Assembly (NCBI GenBank): GCA_022478985.1
Contig: JAKSZP010013317.1
Span: 62,001-126,000 of the forward strand
DNA length: 64,000 bases
Source of the DNA: Massospora cicadina
Taxonomy: Eukaryota; Entomophthoromycota; Entomophthoromycetes; Entomophthorales; Entomophthoraceae
Reading direction: 5' to 3'
The translations under genes and the position numbers were made by a program. Shown here piece by piece: positions 1 through 10,222 of the stretch; position 1 is the stretch's first letter; every line of letters begins with the position of its first letter. The notes below the pieces were generated by a model. That model did not search any database. It had not been told where the DNA came from and saw nothing but the letters and a program-made list of their open reading frames with translations.

Positions 1-640
1 TGGCCCCATGTCCTATCCAGGGTGGACTACCTGGACATGATGGACATCCCCTACTCCATTGAGACCCAAAAAAAACTATCTGGAAATAAGCACACCATCC
101 TCTGTTGCAGCCTCAAATCCGTTCCCATGTGTGGTGCTACCTGAGGTGGGTGTACTATATGGCTGAGCGCTCTAACGCTTTAAACTCATCCTGCATCATG
201 TGTGGCCAGTATGGAACACTGTTCCACCGCATGGAGAAGTGTCCTACCTCTAAAGTGATATGGCGCGAAGTTCAACGTCTGCTGGGCCATGATCAAACAC
301 ATCCCTTCAGTCTGTCAAGAGACATGTTTGCTTTATCAATGGCCTCCCCCTTCCACCCTCCCTCCATGCTCTGGTGGTTGCAATCGCCATGTGGACTATC
401 CACACGATTGTCTTGGATGCCATCGCAGGCTCCACCCCTACCCTCCCACAAGCTATCCACAGATTCCGGTCTCATTAGGTGGACCACTTTCAGGCATAAA
501 TGTTTGGATACCTTCCACCATGTCGCCGACAGCTGGTCTCCTCCTGGTTCCCAGTTTGGTTCATCAAATCAGACCCTTTCCTCCACACGTGTTCAATTAT
601 GGCTACGGCCCCTTCACACGTTCCCTCCCCCTCCCCATAA
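1..640 (+). pseudogene. LINE-alpha ORF2 C-terminus (CCHC-type knuckle), broken
   Basis: This is the end of a LINE ORF2 protein. A C-terminal zinc-knuckle-like motif of form CX2CX7HX4C (CIMCGQYGTLFHRMEKC) lies at 192-242; such a motif is usual at the C-terminus of many LINE ORF2 proteins and is thought to bind nucleic acid. After it the frame breaks in a C/T-rich tract (about 340-365) whose length differs in every alpha copy. The frame that reads like the LINE-beta C-terminus then continues to a TAA at 638-640. A run of extra A residues at 68-74 adds another frameshift. Confidence 0.8.
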
Positions 641-774
641 GTGGCGTTCCCGCTGGCAACAAGAGATAGCATCGCTTCTCTGGGGTGCCTTCCCTGTTAC
701 TAAGTTTTGTCTCTTTTGGGTCAAATTTGGAAGTGTCCATCCAACGGTCGGTCTTCCTTGCAATAAATTTAAAA
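1..774 (+). mobile_element. LINE-alpha copy 0, 3' end only (cut by window edge)
   Basis: This is a non-LTR retrotransposon fragment. It matches the last part of the full-length copies at 1658-6917 (minus) and 18350-23632 (plus) almost base for base, starting inside ORF2 and running through the 3' untranslated region to the A/T-rich tail with the family ending AATAAATTTAAAA near 774. The 5' part lies outside the window, so no TSD can be tested and true 5' truncation cannot be told from the window cut. It is closer to the 1658-6917 copy than to the 18350-23632 copy, sharing several derived substitutions. Confidence 0.9.
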
Positions 775-1638
775 TTAAAATATTCTAAGATTCTACTGTA
801 AAGAGTCAAGAAATCATTACCTAGGGTGGTCAAACTATTCTCAAATTAAAAGATCTTTATTCAACCTCAATTTCATGTCAGCAGGTATAGCATAAGTTTT
901 TCTCCAAAATACAAAGTCAGTTTATAATTGGCTGGTCCAACTCTAAACTTCCTAGACTTTAAAACATCCAATTTTTTAATCAAAAATATATTCTTTAAAT
1001 AGAATCATATGAATAATATTTATAGTCAAGTCAACTCATTAAAGGTTCACCTGAGATCTTGGGATGAAGGTCATTAACTATTGTACAATGCAATTGTGAG
1101 AGGAAATTAACTTGTCAAAAAATGGATTAAATGTGAAGCCATGGGTCTAAAAATAATGCAATCCATTTTAAAGTAAAATCACTTAATGGATTTGGGATCA
1201 AATTACGCCTTTGGTTTAGAGTTAAGACTCAATTTAATTAATTTTAAAATACTTCGTCCTTAATTTATAACACCATTTTATATTTGATAGGACAGTCATT
1301 AGGTTTGTAATAGAGTCAGAGAAACTTGGCATGAACATGATTAACTTTAAACGGTCTCTTGATTGTTGGACTGGAAGGTTTACTAACAGGGCTAAAGCTA
1401 TAGCCCCCAAACAGGATAGAGCTCCAAAAACAAACTCGTGAGTCTGTTGGCTATGCAGTGTCTTAGGAGGTACAGCACTATCAATGAGATTCCTACACTG
1501 AATATTATCAGCTAGGTTTCGTCCCAAAAAAGTGGCAGCACATAAGTGTTACAGTATTATAGGTTTGGGGTGCCCTTCCTGATGTTCATGGTGCCAGCTT
1601 ACTAATTTTTAATATAAGATCATACCAAAATCTTTAAA
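775..1638. other. AT-rich degenerate stretch
   Basis: This AT-rich sequence is the pre-insertion surroundings of the minus-strand LINE at 1658-6917. It holds no intact reading frame. The only hint of content is a minus-strand open stretch at 1234-1527 containing LIDSAVPP followed about 35 residues later by LLVNLPVQ, which loosely resembles a retropepsin (active site usually DSG or DTG). I read this as old LTR-retrotransposon debris. Confidence 0.4.
1234..1527 (-). pseudogene. Possible retropepsin remnant (low confidence)
   Basis: A 97-codon minus-strand open stretch. The segment NLIDSAVPPKTLHSQ could be a decayed aspartic-protease active site (LIDSGA in functional Ty3/gypsy proteases), and the following hydrophobic and charged pattern is compatible with one. 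The catalytic Asp is present but the following Gly is Ala. No other pol domain is visible next to it because the LINE at 1658 interrupts the region. It could also be a chance ORF. Confidence 0.25.
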
Positions 1639-1657
1639 TTCAATTTTGAGTTTTATT
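1639..1657. repeat. Target-site duplication of LINE-alpha copy 1 (3' side of element)
   Basis: TTCAATTTTGAGTTTTATT is repeated without a mismatch at 6918-6936. The two copies bracket the minus-strand LINE exactly. A 19-bp perfect direct repeat is the expected product of target-primed reverse transcription and proves this copy arrived by retrotransposition. Confidence 0.95.
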
Positions 1658-1787
1658 TAAATTTATTGCGGGGAAGGCTGACCATGGGACGGACACTTCA
1701 AATATGACTCAGACGAGACAAAACTCAGTACCAGGTGAGGCACCTCAGAGAAGCGATGCTATCTCTTGTTGCCAGCGGGAACGCCAC

Positions 1788-4700
1788 TTATGGGAAGGGG
1801 GAGGGAACGTGTGTAGGGGGCGTAGCCACTATTGAGCACGTGTGGAGGAAGGGGTCTGATTTGATGAACCAGACTGGGAACCAGGAGGAGACCAGCTGCC
1901 GGCGACGTGGTGGGAGATATCCAAACATCCACGCTTGAAAGTGATCCACCAAATGAGACCGGAATCTGTGGACAGCTTCAGGGAGGGTGGGGATGGATCC
2001 GGCGATGGCATCCAAGACAATCGTGTGGATAGTCCACATGGCGATTGCAACCACCAGAGCACGAAGGGAGGTGGGAGGGGGAGGCCATTGATGAAGCAAA
2101 CATATCTCTTGACAGACTGAAGGGATGTGTTTGATCCTGGCCCAGCAGACGTTGAACTTCGCGCCATATCACTTTAGAGGTAGGACACTTTTCCATGCGG
2201 TGGAACAGTGTTCCATACTGGCCACACATGATGCAGGATGAGTGTAAAGCGTTAGAGCGCTCAGCCATATAGTACACCCACCTCAGGTAGCACCACACAT
2301 GGGAACGGATTTGAGGCTGCAACAGAGGATGGTGTGCGTATTTCCAGATAGTCTTTTGGGTCTCAGTGGAATAAGGGATGTCCATCATGTCCAGGTAGTC
2401 CACCCTGGATAGGACTTGGGGTCGAATGGGGATCACGCCATCATGGATGGGTAGCCCCTGTACCTCTTGTGTGAACTGAGGAGAGGGGCGGCCTCTCTGG
2501 GTTGTATGTCCACTAATACGAATTCTCCACTCTGCGCTTCGCATGGAGAGTAGGATTCGTTTGTAGTGGGTTTTTGTCCCGTGAGGACCTGTGGCTGATA
2601 TGTGTGATGCAAGGTATTTCATCAGGGAGTGGGGGTTTGATGGGTTGTTGAGGCCCAAGGCTCGGGAGAAGTTGGAGTGGGCCGCGCGGGACCAGTGTTG
2701 GGATGGGAGTGTAGGAGCAGTGACGGCCGCAATCCAGGTGCCTAGGATCTTGGCGGCATGGGCTTTGAAGTCAAGTAGGCCCATGCCACCATGATGATGA
2801 GGGCCAAACATGACCTCTAGCCGTACTGGTAGAGGGCGGCCTGACCAAAGCCAACCTTGTAGCAAAGCATACAGGGATTTGAAGAAGCTTGGGGAGAAGG
2901 GGATGGCGTGGGCTCCAAACCAGACTTTGGATAGGAGCATAGAGTTGGCAAGAACAACCCTGCCAGTGAGGGTAGTAGGGTGGGCTCTGAGAGAGGAATC
3001 GCTTCGTCACGTTGTCCAGTATATGGCCCTCCATTACTGCTGACGCGTATCCTCCTGCCTCCAACCACACGCCCAGATGGCGTACCAGTCCTATGGTAGG
3101 TCGCGGCACAAAGGGGAGCACCAGTGGAGCGGTGTGTTTTGAGTTAGTAAGGCGTGGACTTGGGCGAGCAGCTGGGCTGGGTTGGGAACTACTTGCTGGG
3201 GCCCAGCAGTTCTGAAACCGACCAAGGAGGATGATTTCGGTTTTGGAGGCGTTCAGTGCCGCGTTGCTTACCCGGGAATATTCCTGGATGAGGGCTTCAA
3301 GCGCACGTGCATCTTTATTATTAGACACCCCCACCACACAATCATCTGCAAATGCCATCATCTTGACTGGGGTTTGGCCTGGCACATGGACCCCAGTGAG
3401 TTGGGCATTCACATTTCGCAGTAGTGGGTCAAGGCTGAAGTTGTATAAGAGTGGGCTCAAAGGGTCCCCTTGTCGCAGGCCCCTTCAAGGACGGACTACA
3501 TCCATTAGGAAACCTGGGCCGCACACAGCCATTGTTGCAGATTCCGTGAGCAGCATCACCCAGTTAATGAAGCGGGGAGGTAGGCGGAATTGTTGGAGGC
3601 AGGCCCTAAGGTATTCCCAGTTTACTCTATCATAGGCCTTTTGTTGGTCCAAGAATACAAGTGCCCCAGAGGCTGTGGACTGACACACATTAGCCACAGA
3701 GTGCACGTTATCCCAAATCGACCTTCTGGGGATGAAACCAAATTGTTCTGGAGAGATGGTGGCAGATGCTACAGTCCCTAAACGGTTAGCCATGATTTTT
3801 GTTAAAATTTTGGTGTCTGTGTTTGTTAGAGAAATGGGGCACCAGTTGGCAAGTCTAGCCTATCCCCTTTCTTGAAGAGTGTGACTGTAAAAGCCTCATG
3901 TCCTCCTGGTAGGAGGCACATTTCCAACAGGCTTTGGTTGAGTGAGGCTAGCAGCAATGGGGATATATATTTAAAATATTTTTTGTAGAACTCATATGGA
4001 ATGCCATCTGGGCCTGGGCATTTTCGGTTTGGCGCACCGCAAATGGTAGTCCATAATTCGTTTGGAGTAATTAAATTCATTATTTCTGGGTATCAGAAAA
4101 TGGTGCAGATATGAGCTCTGTCAAGAAATTCTGCCATTTCAGCCAGCTGAATTGGTTTGGCTCAGTATAACTCGGAGTAATATCTTTGCGTTTCAATTGC
4201 CACTTCAGCCAGTGTGTCCACGATAGAATTATCTGATCTTCACACCTGTGTGCAAGCCATGCTCTGGCATGGTGCAAAAATTTTTTGAAGAAGTATGTGA
4301 TGCACTTGTCACCTTTAGTGATGCGTGTGGCCCTGTATTGGACACAAACCCGATGTTTGTGTTGCCTTTCAAGTGCGTTGAGGTGTGCTGCTGCCTCCGC
4401 CCACTTCTGGCCCCATGCAGGGCTATATCCTGAGGCTGGAATGTTGGACTCCAAGTGGGCCAATTCTGCCAGCGCGCAAGATATAACTGCCGATGTGGCT
4501 TGTGAGCGTCTGGATGAGAGATGGCGATAGTGGCGGATGGTGTCTTTTTTGAAAGTTGCCCATGTGGAAATGGGGTCCGCGCAAAACGGTGTAACAAACA
4601 ATTTTGCCAAAGTTGCCTCTTCCACCCACATGGAAAATCCTGGCGACGCAAGCTCTGGGGGGCAGATTTTGCACCAATGTGGGGCCTTTGCAACTGTGAC

Positions 4701-5410
4701 GGGTAAGTGGTATGTTATCGAGACCAGTCGGTGGTTTGAGAATTCCATTTTCGTTGTTTTGAAGTGGGAGATGTGGGGTTGGAATTTCACCGGTGCTAGA
4801 ATAAGGTCAATGCGGGTCATGGACCTTAATTGGCCGTTGTGGATGTGGGGATGCATCATGTTTTCGAGCAGTGGGGCATGTCGCAGCAGCGCATCCATTA
4901 ACCCAAGGGTGGCTTTTAGAACGCGTAGTTCTACGTGACCCTGTGGGGCGTGGGGTGAGGGTGGCCACCAGTCCGTTGGTGAGGTTAGCCAACAGTTCAT
5001 ATCGCCGATTAGGAAAGAATTGGGGGTAGCGGGAGGGATTTAACCGATGAGAAAAATTCCTGACGCTCTTGTGCACCGTTTGGGGCGTAAATATTGACAA
5101 TTGTGTGTGCAACATAGGCCCAAGAGAAGGTGACAACGAGCACTCGGTCATTTAGGAATGTTTCTCAAGATGTAAATTTGAAAAAATTGTTTTTCCAAAT
5201 TAGCACCCCACAGTGCTTCAACCAAAAGGATAGGGATGGTAGGAGCATTGTTTTCCAAGCATCCTCAGAACCTCGTGGACAGTGGGTTTCCTGGATGGCC
5301 AGGATATCCACGGGTAAATTATTTTGTAAAAAACTCAGTTTCCTAGCCCAGGACGGGGAGGCCTTGAGTCTGGCAATATTCAGCATCCCTAGAGTGAAGG
5401 TTTCCCCCAT
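1788..5410 (-). pseudogene. LINE-alpha ORF2: APE endonuclease-reverse transcriptase, frameshifted
   Basis: Read from 5410 downward. The endonuclease begins MGETFTLGML, followed by LAIQETHCP (catalytic Glu present), IYAPNG, GDMNCW and IDLILAP; the terminal SDH-type motif is FSNHRLVS, so the usual Asp is Asn. The RT includes KCPGPDGIPYEFYKK, QKAYDRVNW (motif A), RRGLRQGDPLSPLLYNF (motif B) and FADD at 3341-3352 (catalytic Asp pair intact). The knuckle CIMCGQYGTLFHRMEKC follows. Frame changes occur near 5160, 4110, 3810, 3475, 3000 and 2065. The last codons end at 1788. ORF2 would nick the target and copy the element RNA onto it. Confidence 0.9.
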
Positions 5411-5536
5411 TGCACCTTAGGTGCGAGGGGGTGGGCCCCTGGCCCACCAGCCTCTTCCAGGTCCCCACGGGCTTTCACAGCAGTGTGGTATTAGCAGCAA
5501 TGCTATCGGTTTTTTTGTAAAATTTTATGGAAAGAG

Positions 5537-6680
5537 TCATGTTGGCTTTGGCCTTCGCTTTTTTGTTTTCCCAACGTCGGACGAATTTTTTGCGGTGCGG
5601 ATAAGTTTGGTGCACCGTCGAGTGGGGCAAAAAAATTTTTTGGTTGGGATAGGTCCCAAATCAGTTTCAACTGGGGCTTGGGTGCAGCGATTGGGTGAGA
5701 TCGAATCTCCCATCGGATCCTCAGATTGAGTGGCCCATTTGGCTTGGGCCTCCCAATATGATTGGGTGATAGATTCCCGAGTTGCTTCTGCCGCGAAGGT
5801 CTCCATGTCCTCCTGGCGTTGTGAGTGTGGGATGGTGGTGGTGACCTTGGCCACTTCCTTGGCCGCAGTCCTACAGGCCTGCTTGGCCTTCTTCCGCTCC
5901 TGCGGGGAGATGGGCTTTACCAATAGGTAGCAGCCTTGTGCTCCCCATGGGAAGGCCTCTTTGGTGCTTGCGGTTGGTTCATAGTGTGCCTCTCCGCTGG
6001 CCATGGCCGCCGAGGGGTGCTCTTGGAATGTAACGCCCTCTTTAATGGGGCACACATGTGCCTTATGGCCGAATACATCACAGTGGGTGCAAATGGGGGG
6101 CGCGCTGTCCACAGTTACCCGGAATGGGTGGGTGGTGTGCCCTGCGATGTCAATAAAGGTGGAGTGTGGGATCTGGTTAGGTCCTTCGCGATCTCCTCAG
6201 ATGGGGTCAGAACTGCAATGGCTTTGCCGGTAAACAGGTGTGGCATCAGCGTGAAACGTTGCAATTCAAAAGATTGTATTTCGCCGTATATGGTGAGACC
6301 ATCTTTCAGGTGTTGCTCCAAAATGTCACGTTTTACTGTAGTAGGCAAAAAGTCAAATGTGAGGAAAATTTGGTTCAATTTTGTCCATCTGGTGCATTTA
6401 GTTTTGACGACCCATTGCCCTTCGGGGAGGTCGACCACTACGCGCACCGCTGCAGCCTTGTCTGCTGCTATTTTGCTTTCAAAACCTAGGTCCAGCCAAC
6501 TGCGTGACATGGAGTGAGGTGCAACGTACACCGCGGTCGGGAAAATTTTGTGTACATCTTCACAAAATTTTTCATAGGGCCATTTTTTGGATGTCCAGAT
6601 ACACACGGACTCCGAATTCCACCGACGAAAGTGGCTGGGAATGTGGCGTATTGATGTACTGGTTGCATCGTGCTTGCCAC
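5537..6680 (-). pseudogene. LINE-alpha ORF1: RRM-like plus CCHC nucleic-acid-binding protein, broken
   Basis: The first codon, at 6680-6678, is GTG where the plus-strand copy has ATG, so the normal start is lost. An RRM-like segment (IFLTFDFLPTTVKRDILE, then GLTIYGEIQSFELQRF and TGKAIAVL) precedes a canonical CCHC knuckle, CTHCDVFGHKAHVC, at 6091-6050. A charged tail rich in Lys and Ala and ending KKRRPKP follows. One frameshift falls near 6560 and another between the RRM-like part and the knuckle near 6110. The family role is to coat element RNA and chaperone strand annealing. ORF2 starts about 125 bp downstream. Confidence 0.85.
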
Positions 6681-6917
6681 ACGAGTATCTCCAGGGAAAT
6701 TGTGACCGCCAGTTTTTTTAATTTTTTTCTATTCCGCCGGATTCTCTGGGGCGTTTTTGAACGTTAGAGGCCGCGGGCCTTCCGCCTGCTCCTCTTGCTT
6801 TGCTTGCCCAACTGCTCCCAGACATGGGCGCAGACTAATCCCCTCTATGAGATTATCAAACTGGATTTAGTCTTGAATTGAATGGGTTGCAAAAGTGTTT
6901 GCAATGAGAAAGAAAAG

Positions 6918-6936
6918 TTCAATTTTGAGTTTTATT
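6918..6936. repeat. Target-site duplication of LINE-alpha copy 1 (5' side of element)
   Basis: Perfect 19-bp match to 1639-1657, abutting the element's 5' end on the minus strand. Confidence 0.95.
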
Positions 6937-7550
6937 GATTTACAAAGTATTATGAGAAAATGAATTTAGGAATTATTTTTAGGCCAGTTCCTGAGGAGTC
7001 TGTTGACAGCTTGGCCCTTGAGGGTGCCTATTAAGAATTTGAGCCTTAAAATCGCATCTAGGCCTACTCTAGACTGTCTGACGGAATTCTGGGCCGTCTC
7101 AAAAACTTTTTTAAATAAAATTTTATATAAATTATCCCTATTTAACTTTGATTAGTTCTTCAGTGATCAAACTTTACTAAATTTGGCATAATTTTGTTAT
7201 CACCTCATTTAAGAACTTAAATTTAAGATTATCAATTGATAGATTGGTGTATCCCCCTTTAGGTTGGGACCACTTAGTGCTAAAAAAGAGTTTCAAATTG
7301 ATTATTAAGGGGTAAGATGCTGAAAACCTGCCTGTTTAGCCTTAGTATCCCCTTAGGGGAAACCAAGGCTAGTGGAAGTCAGGAATAGTCTTTTCCATCA
7401 CATTGTTATCCTGTTGTCAACCAAGCTTTTAATAGTGCATGCTTCAACAGCGGCCCAGTCAATTACAAAGTACAGCCTAGTCCATAGAGCAGCCAACTTA
7501 TATGTCTGACAAAGCCCATGAAATCATAGTAAGCGACTTAATCTCAAACT
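6937..7550. other. AT-rich debris with one hL1-type tail
   Basis: No reading frame can be followed here. On the plus strand, about 7247-7288 ends in GGGACCACTTAGTGCTAAAA, the same kind of 3' terminus that closes the half-LINE elements at 28556 and 8393. This suggests a short 5'-truncated retrocopy, but its TSD is not clear (weak match between 7223-7238 and 7289-7304). Confidence 0.45.
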
Positions 7551-7567
7551 TCAAATCTTGTCACTTT
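7551..7567. repeat. TSD of the 43-bp micro-retrocopy, left
   Basis: TCAAATCTTGTCACTTT is repeated exactly at 7611-7627, on either side of a 43-bp insert. Confidence 0.9.
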
Positions 7568-7610
7568 TTTTAGTACTAGATGGTCCCAACCCAAGGGGGA
7601 TTCATCGATG
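7568..7610 (-). mobile_element. 43-bp micro-retrocopy: LINE or half-LINE 3' tail only
   Basis: Read on the minus strand the insert contains CCCCCTTGGGTTGGGACCAT and ends TAGTACTAAA. It parallels the 3' ends of hL1 (28510-28556) and hL3 (8393-8435), which have CCCCCTTTTGGTTGGGCACC then GGTGCTAAAAA. The perfect 17-bp TSDs show a genuine retrotransposition event that copied only the last few tens of bases. No coding capacity. Confidence 0.8.
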
Positions 7611-7627
7611 TCAAATCTTGTCACTTT
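7611..7627. repeat. TSD of the 43-bp micro-retrocopy, right
   Basis: Exact copy of 7551-7567. Confidence 0.9.
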
Positions 7628-7639
7628 CATCTATGTAAG

Positions 7640-8392
7640 TCATCTCACCTTTTGATTGATTTTTGTCATCAGAAATGCTCCATAGGCCTCATTATAAATC
7701 TTATTTAGGGTTCCATCAGTTGGTCAAATATATAGATAGACAATATTTGTCTTTTCTGGTAATGATGGATTGTAACGAAGGCAGTATCACCGGTTGTCAG
7801 CCATAAAAAAGCTGTAAAAGTGAATATCCCATACTGCTGTGGTAACTAATATTATAAGCAAAAACAGTTGAGTCCACATATAGACCTATTGAGATGGAGA
7901 AAAGTTAGCAAACTTCCAAAGAGCTTTTACTAAAGTATGGCTGGAATGTTACATCATTATGGTGGTCTTGGGATGACGAGAGGCAGTACTAATCCGCGGA
8001 GAACATTAGCTTTTTTAGCTTTGGAATGACATGTGACATGGAATTAGTGGCATTGTCTGTGAGGATAACTTGCAGATAACCATGCTGTATTACTCGTTCC
8101 ATTATAAACCTACAGTCAATATTGCTCAAAGTTCTCTGAGAGTCTGAGCTTAATACACTCAGTGAGACGATCAATTGCTATTGTGATGTATGAAGTTAAG
8201 AAAGCTAGTCAGTGAAGGTAAAAACATTGATAGACACTGTGTAACTGTCCTAATTAGGTTTAACCTGCCAGTAAGTAGTCATGTGCTTATAAGGTTGATG
8301 GGACTGATATTCATTATAATTTGTTGTAAAATATTGAATGTTAAATCTTAGGGACTACCAAAAGTTTTCTTGTTTCATTAGTTTGAAGTTCT
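7640..8392 (-). pseudogene. G1 Ty3/gypsy integrase remnant
   Basis: Minus-strand translation, over several frames, gives IECISSDSQRTLSNI, then FIMERVIQHGYLQVILTDNA (compare integrase ILTDNGTNF, with the second catalytic Asp) and SMGYSLLQLFYGWQPVIL (compare the SPFELFYGRQP signature near the integrase C-terminus). Many stops are present. It is the 3' part of the split element G1, whose RT, protease and gag lie further right. Confidence 0.7.
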
Positions 8393-8960
8393 TTTTTTAG
8401 CACTAGTGGTGCTCAACCCAAAAGGGGGAGCCACCACGAATCTTTATTTGCATATGGGCCAAACAAAGGGATTATTAGAAATAAAAAATCTTAATATGGC
8501 ACTTCAGCTAAACAACCTATGAAGCCATATCAGAAGGTGATAAAGCTTTGGGGAAACTTTTTTCCAGCGCCCACTTTAGCTGGTGGTCCATGGCGGATAG
8601 CATTGGGGTGGGATCATCAGTGACATGGGACATAATGAGGTATAGTTGTGGGCTTTCTTCATTTTGAGGCCAGCGGTTTCCATCGCCTCAACATATTAAG
8701 CAAGTTGATGCTCAATGAAAGTGATGAGAGATGGCACACAAGTGAAAGACTTGATGCGCCGGCAGGTTTCAGGATAATTAGGGTTAGAAAGAGAAATTGT
8801 TGCTTCATCGATGCAAGCGCAGCTTGCACCAAAAGCAAGATCCTCAACTTTCATATTTTGCATTTTCCTCAAAATCATGGAGAAAAATTGGGGATAGGAA
8901 TACCCTAAATAAGGGGATCTATCGCCCCATGAATAGTTTGAAATTCATCAAGCCCATGTC
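8393..8960 (-). mobile_element. Half-LINE hL3, 3' fragment
   Basis: Read on the minus strand this matches the last third of hL1 (28060-28556): the same coding stretch, the same spacer and the same 3' end with a short stem (AGCACCACTAGTGCT) before an A-rich tail. Its right (5') limit is uncertain and may reach about 9010. It interrupts G1 between the RNase H and integrase regions. No clear TSD was found. Confidence 0.75.
8440..8900 (-). pseudogene. Half-LINE ORF C-terminal domain (unknown family)
   Basis: In broken frames it reads VEDLAFGASCACIDEATISL, then RIKSFTCVPSLITF, QLAXYVEAMETAGL and NYTSLCPM, closely matching hL1. This domain is not recognised. The same C-terminal pattern exists in hL1 and, more divergent, in hL2 (LPDAHLKAEDALAKYIVGIM). 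It is not seen in the ORF1 of LINE-alpha or LINE-beta. Confidence 0.6.
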
Positions 8961-9379
8961 TTAAGGTGCAATTAGCCAGCATGATTATCTCTAAACGGGA
9001 TGAAGATGGTAGTATAGTCTCCAGAGGTTCCCCAAAATTTTGTATGATTGTCCACCACTGTTTTTGGTGACCTTCATGAGCTAATCCAATGTGTGGTAAA
9101 TAACAAGCTTTTTGTTACTGTAATTTTTCACTTTTAATTTTTAATTAGTTGTTATGCAAAGAGAGTGAAACCTGTTATGACAAGCTTTCAGGAAAGTCTT
9201 TCAGCGTACTGATGGGTGTGTCCTTATTGATAAATTATCTCATATCTTTAGTCCTGTAAATACAATGCCTATCTTTCTAAATGACTTTTGAGTTCCTTGA
9301 GCTTATATAACCATCGCATGATTGCATGGTTAATAGAAATCTTAAATATATCCCAGGGATGTAGACTCAATATTTTTAC

Positions 9380-10222
9380 AAGCGTATATGACAGCTAAGC
9401 ATTATCACTCAGTTACCATGTAATTGCATTCATGCTTGTCTAAAATTCAGCTGCAGAAAGCTACCAGATGCTCCCACCCATAATCTTCTATTCAAGAGAG
9501 TACAGCACCCAAAGCTGTGAGAGACACAATAGATTGTACTATATAAGGCTTATTGAAGTTAGAACAACAATAATGAGGGCTTCAGTCAGAGATCTACACA
9601 TCCCGTTGAAGGAGCCATTGCATTTTTTGTGACTACTTGAAGGTAAATTCACCTTGAAGAAGATGTAATAGAGGCTCTGAGCTGTGAAAATCTCAGTATG
9701 AATTGCAGTAATATCTTACAATTCCAAAAATTCTATGGATATCTTACTTACTTTCAAGTTCTTTCATGCAGTCAATGGCATCAAGTTTTTGTGGTTGTGG
9801 TCATATTCCTTGAGTGTCAACGATGTGCCCTGGATAATCTATTTGGGACTAAAACCTGTCATTTGCTAGGCTCAATCTTTAACTTTTCTCAGGCCAATTT
9901 CCAAAAGGCCTCTTCAATTGCTCTTGATGTTAAATAAACGTTTTTAAAACAAATTTATATGTTTGAGGTAGATTAAAATGTAATTTATTTTTAATCTCCC
10001 ATGATAGTGCAGCACCTTCTAGAAGGTGACCAGCACGTTTCCCAGTCCATGAGGCAATTGAGTCAGTTGTAAAATCCTTGAGAGGTAATAATCACACTTT
10101 TCTGGTATGTAAGAGACAGGTCAATCTGCCAGTATCATTGATGAAATATAATGCAATAGAAAATATGCTCCTCCTAATTGGTCCAAGTGTCATAGCTTAA
10201 TTTAAAAAAATCCTTTTAGTTA
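9380..10222 (-). pseudogene. G1 Ty3/gypsy RT palm/thumb and RNase H remnant
   Basis: Minus-strand reading gives LNCLMDWETCWSPSRRCCT (decayed MPFGLTNAPATFQ region), LIYLKHINLF (the YLDD box, now YLKH), DYPGHIVDTQGIXPQPQKLD, a thumb with GIVRYYCNSY, and RNase H segments SLTALGAVLS and WEHLVAFCSXIL. Stops are frequent. The reading continues on the far side of G2: RT N-terminal codons resume at 16784. This shows G2 inserted into G1. Confidence 0.8.

Larger units (their letters stand above)
1658..6917 (-). mobile_element. LINE-alpha copy 1, full length (APE/RT non-LTR retrotransposon)
   Basis: This 5.26-kb element reads on the minus strand. It begins next to 6917 with a CTTTTCTTTC start shared by the other full-length LINEs here and ends near 1658 with an AATAAATTTAAA-type tail rather than long poly(A). 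It carries ORF1 (RRM-like plus CCHC) and ORF2 (APE endonuclease, RT, CX2CX7HX4C). Perfect 19-bp TSDs flank it. Both ORFs are broken by stops and frameshifts and the ORF1 start codon is lost, so this copy is dead. The clade (Tad1 or another APE group) cannot be fixed by eye. Confidence 0.95.

Noticed and set aside
3231..3635. A 134-codon plus-strand open frame inside LINE-alpha copy 1
   Set aside because: It is antisense to the RT domain (FADD and motif B lie on the other strand), and the same shadow frame recurs opposite the RT of copy 2 (21634-22038).
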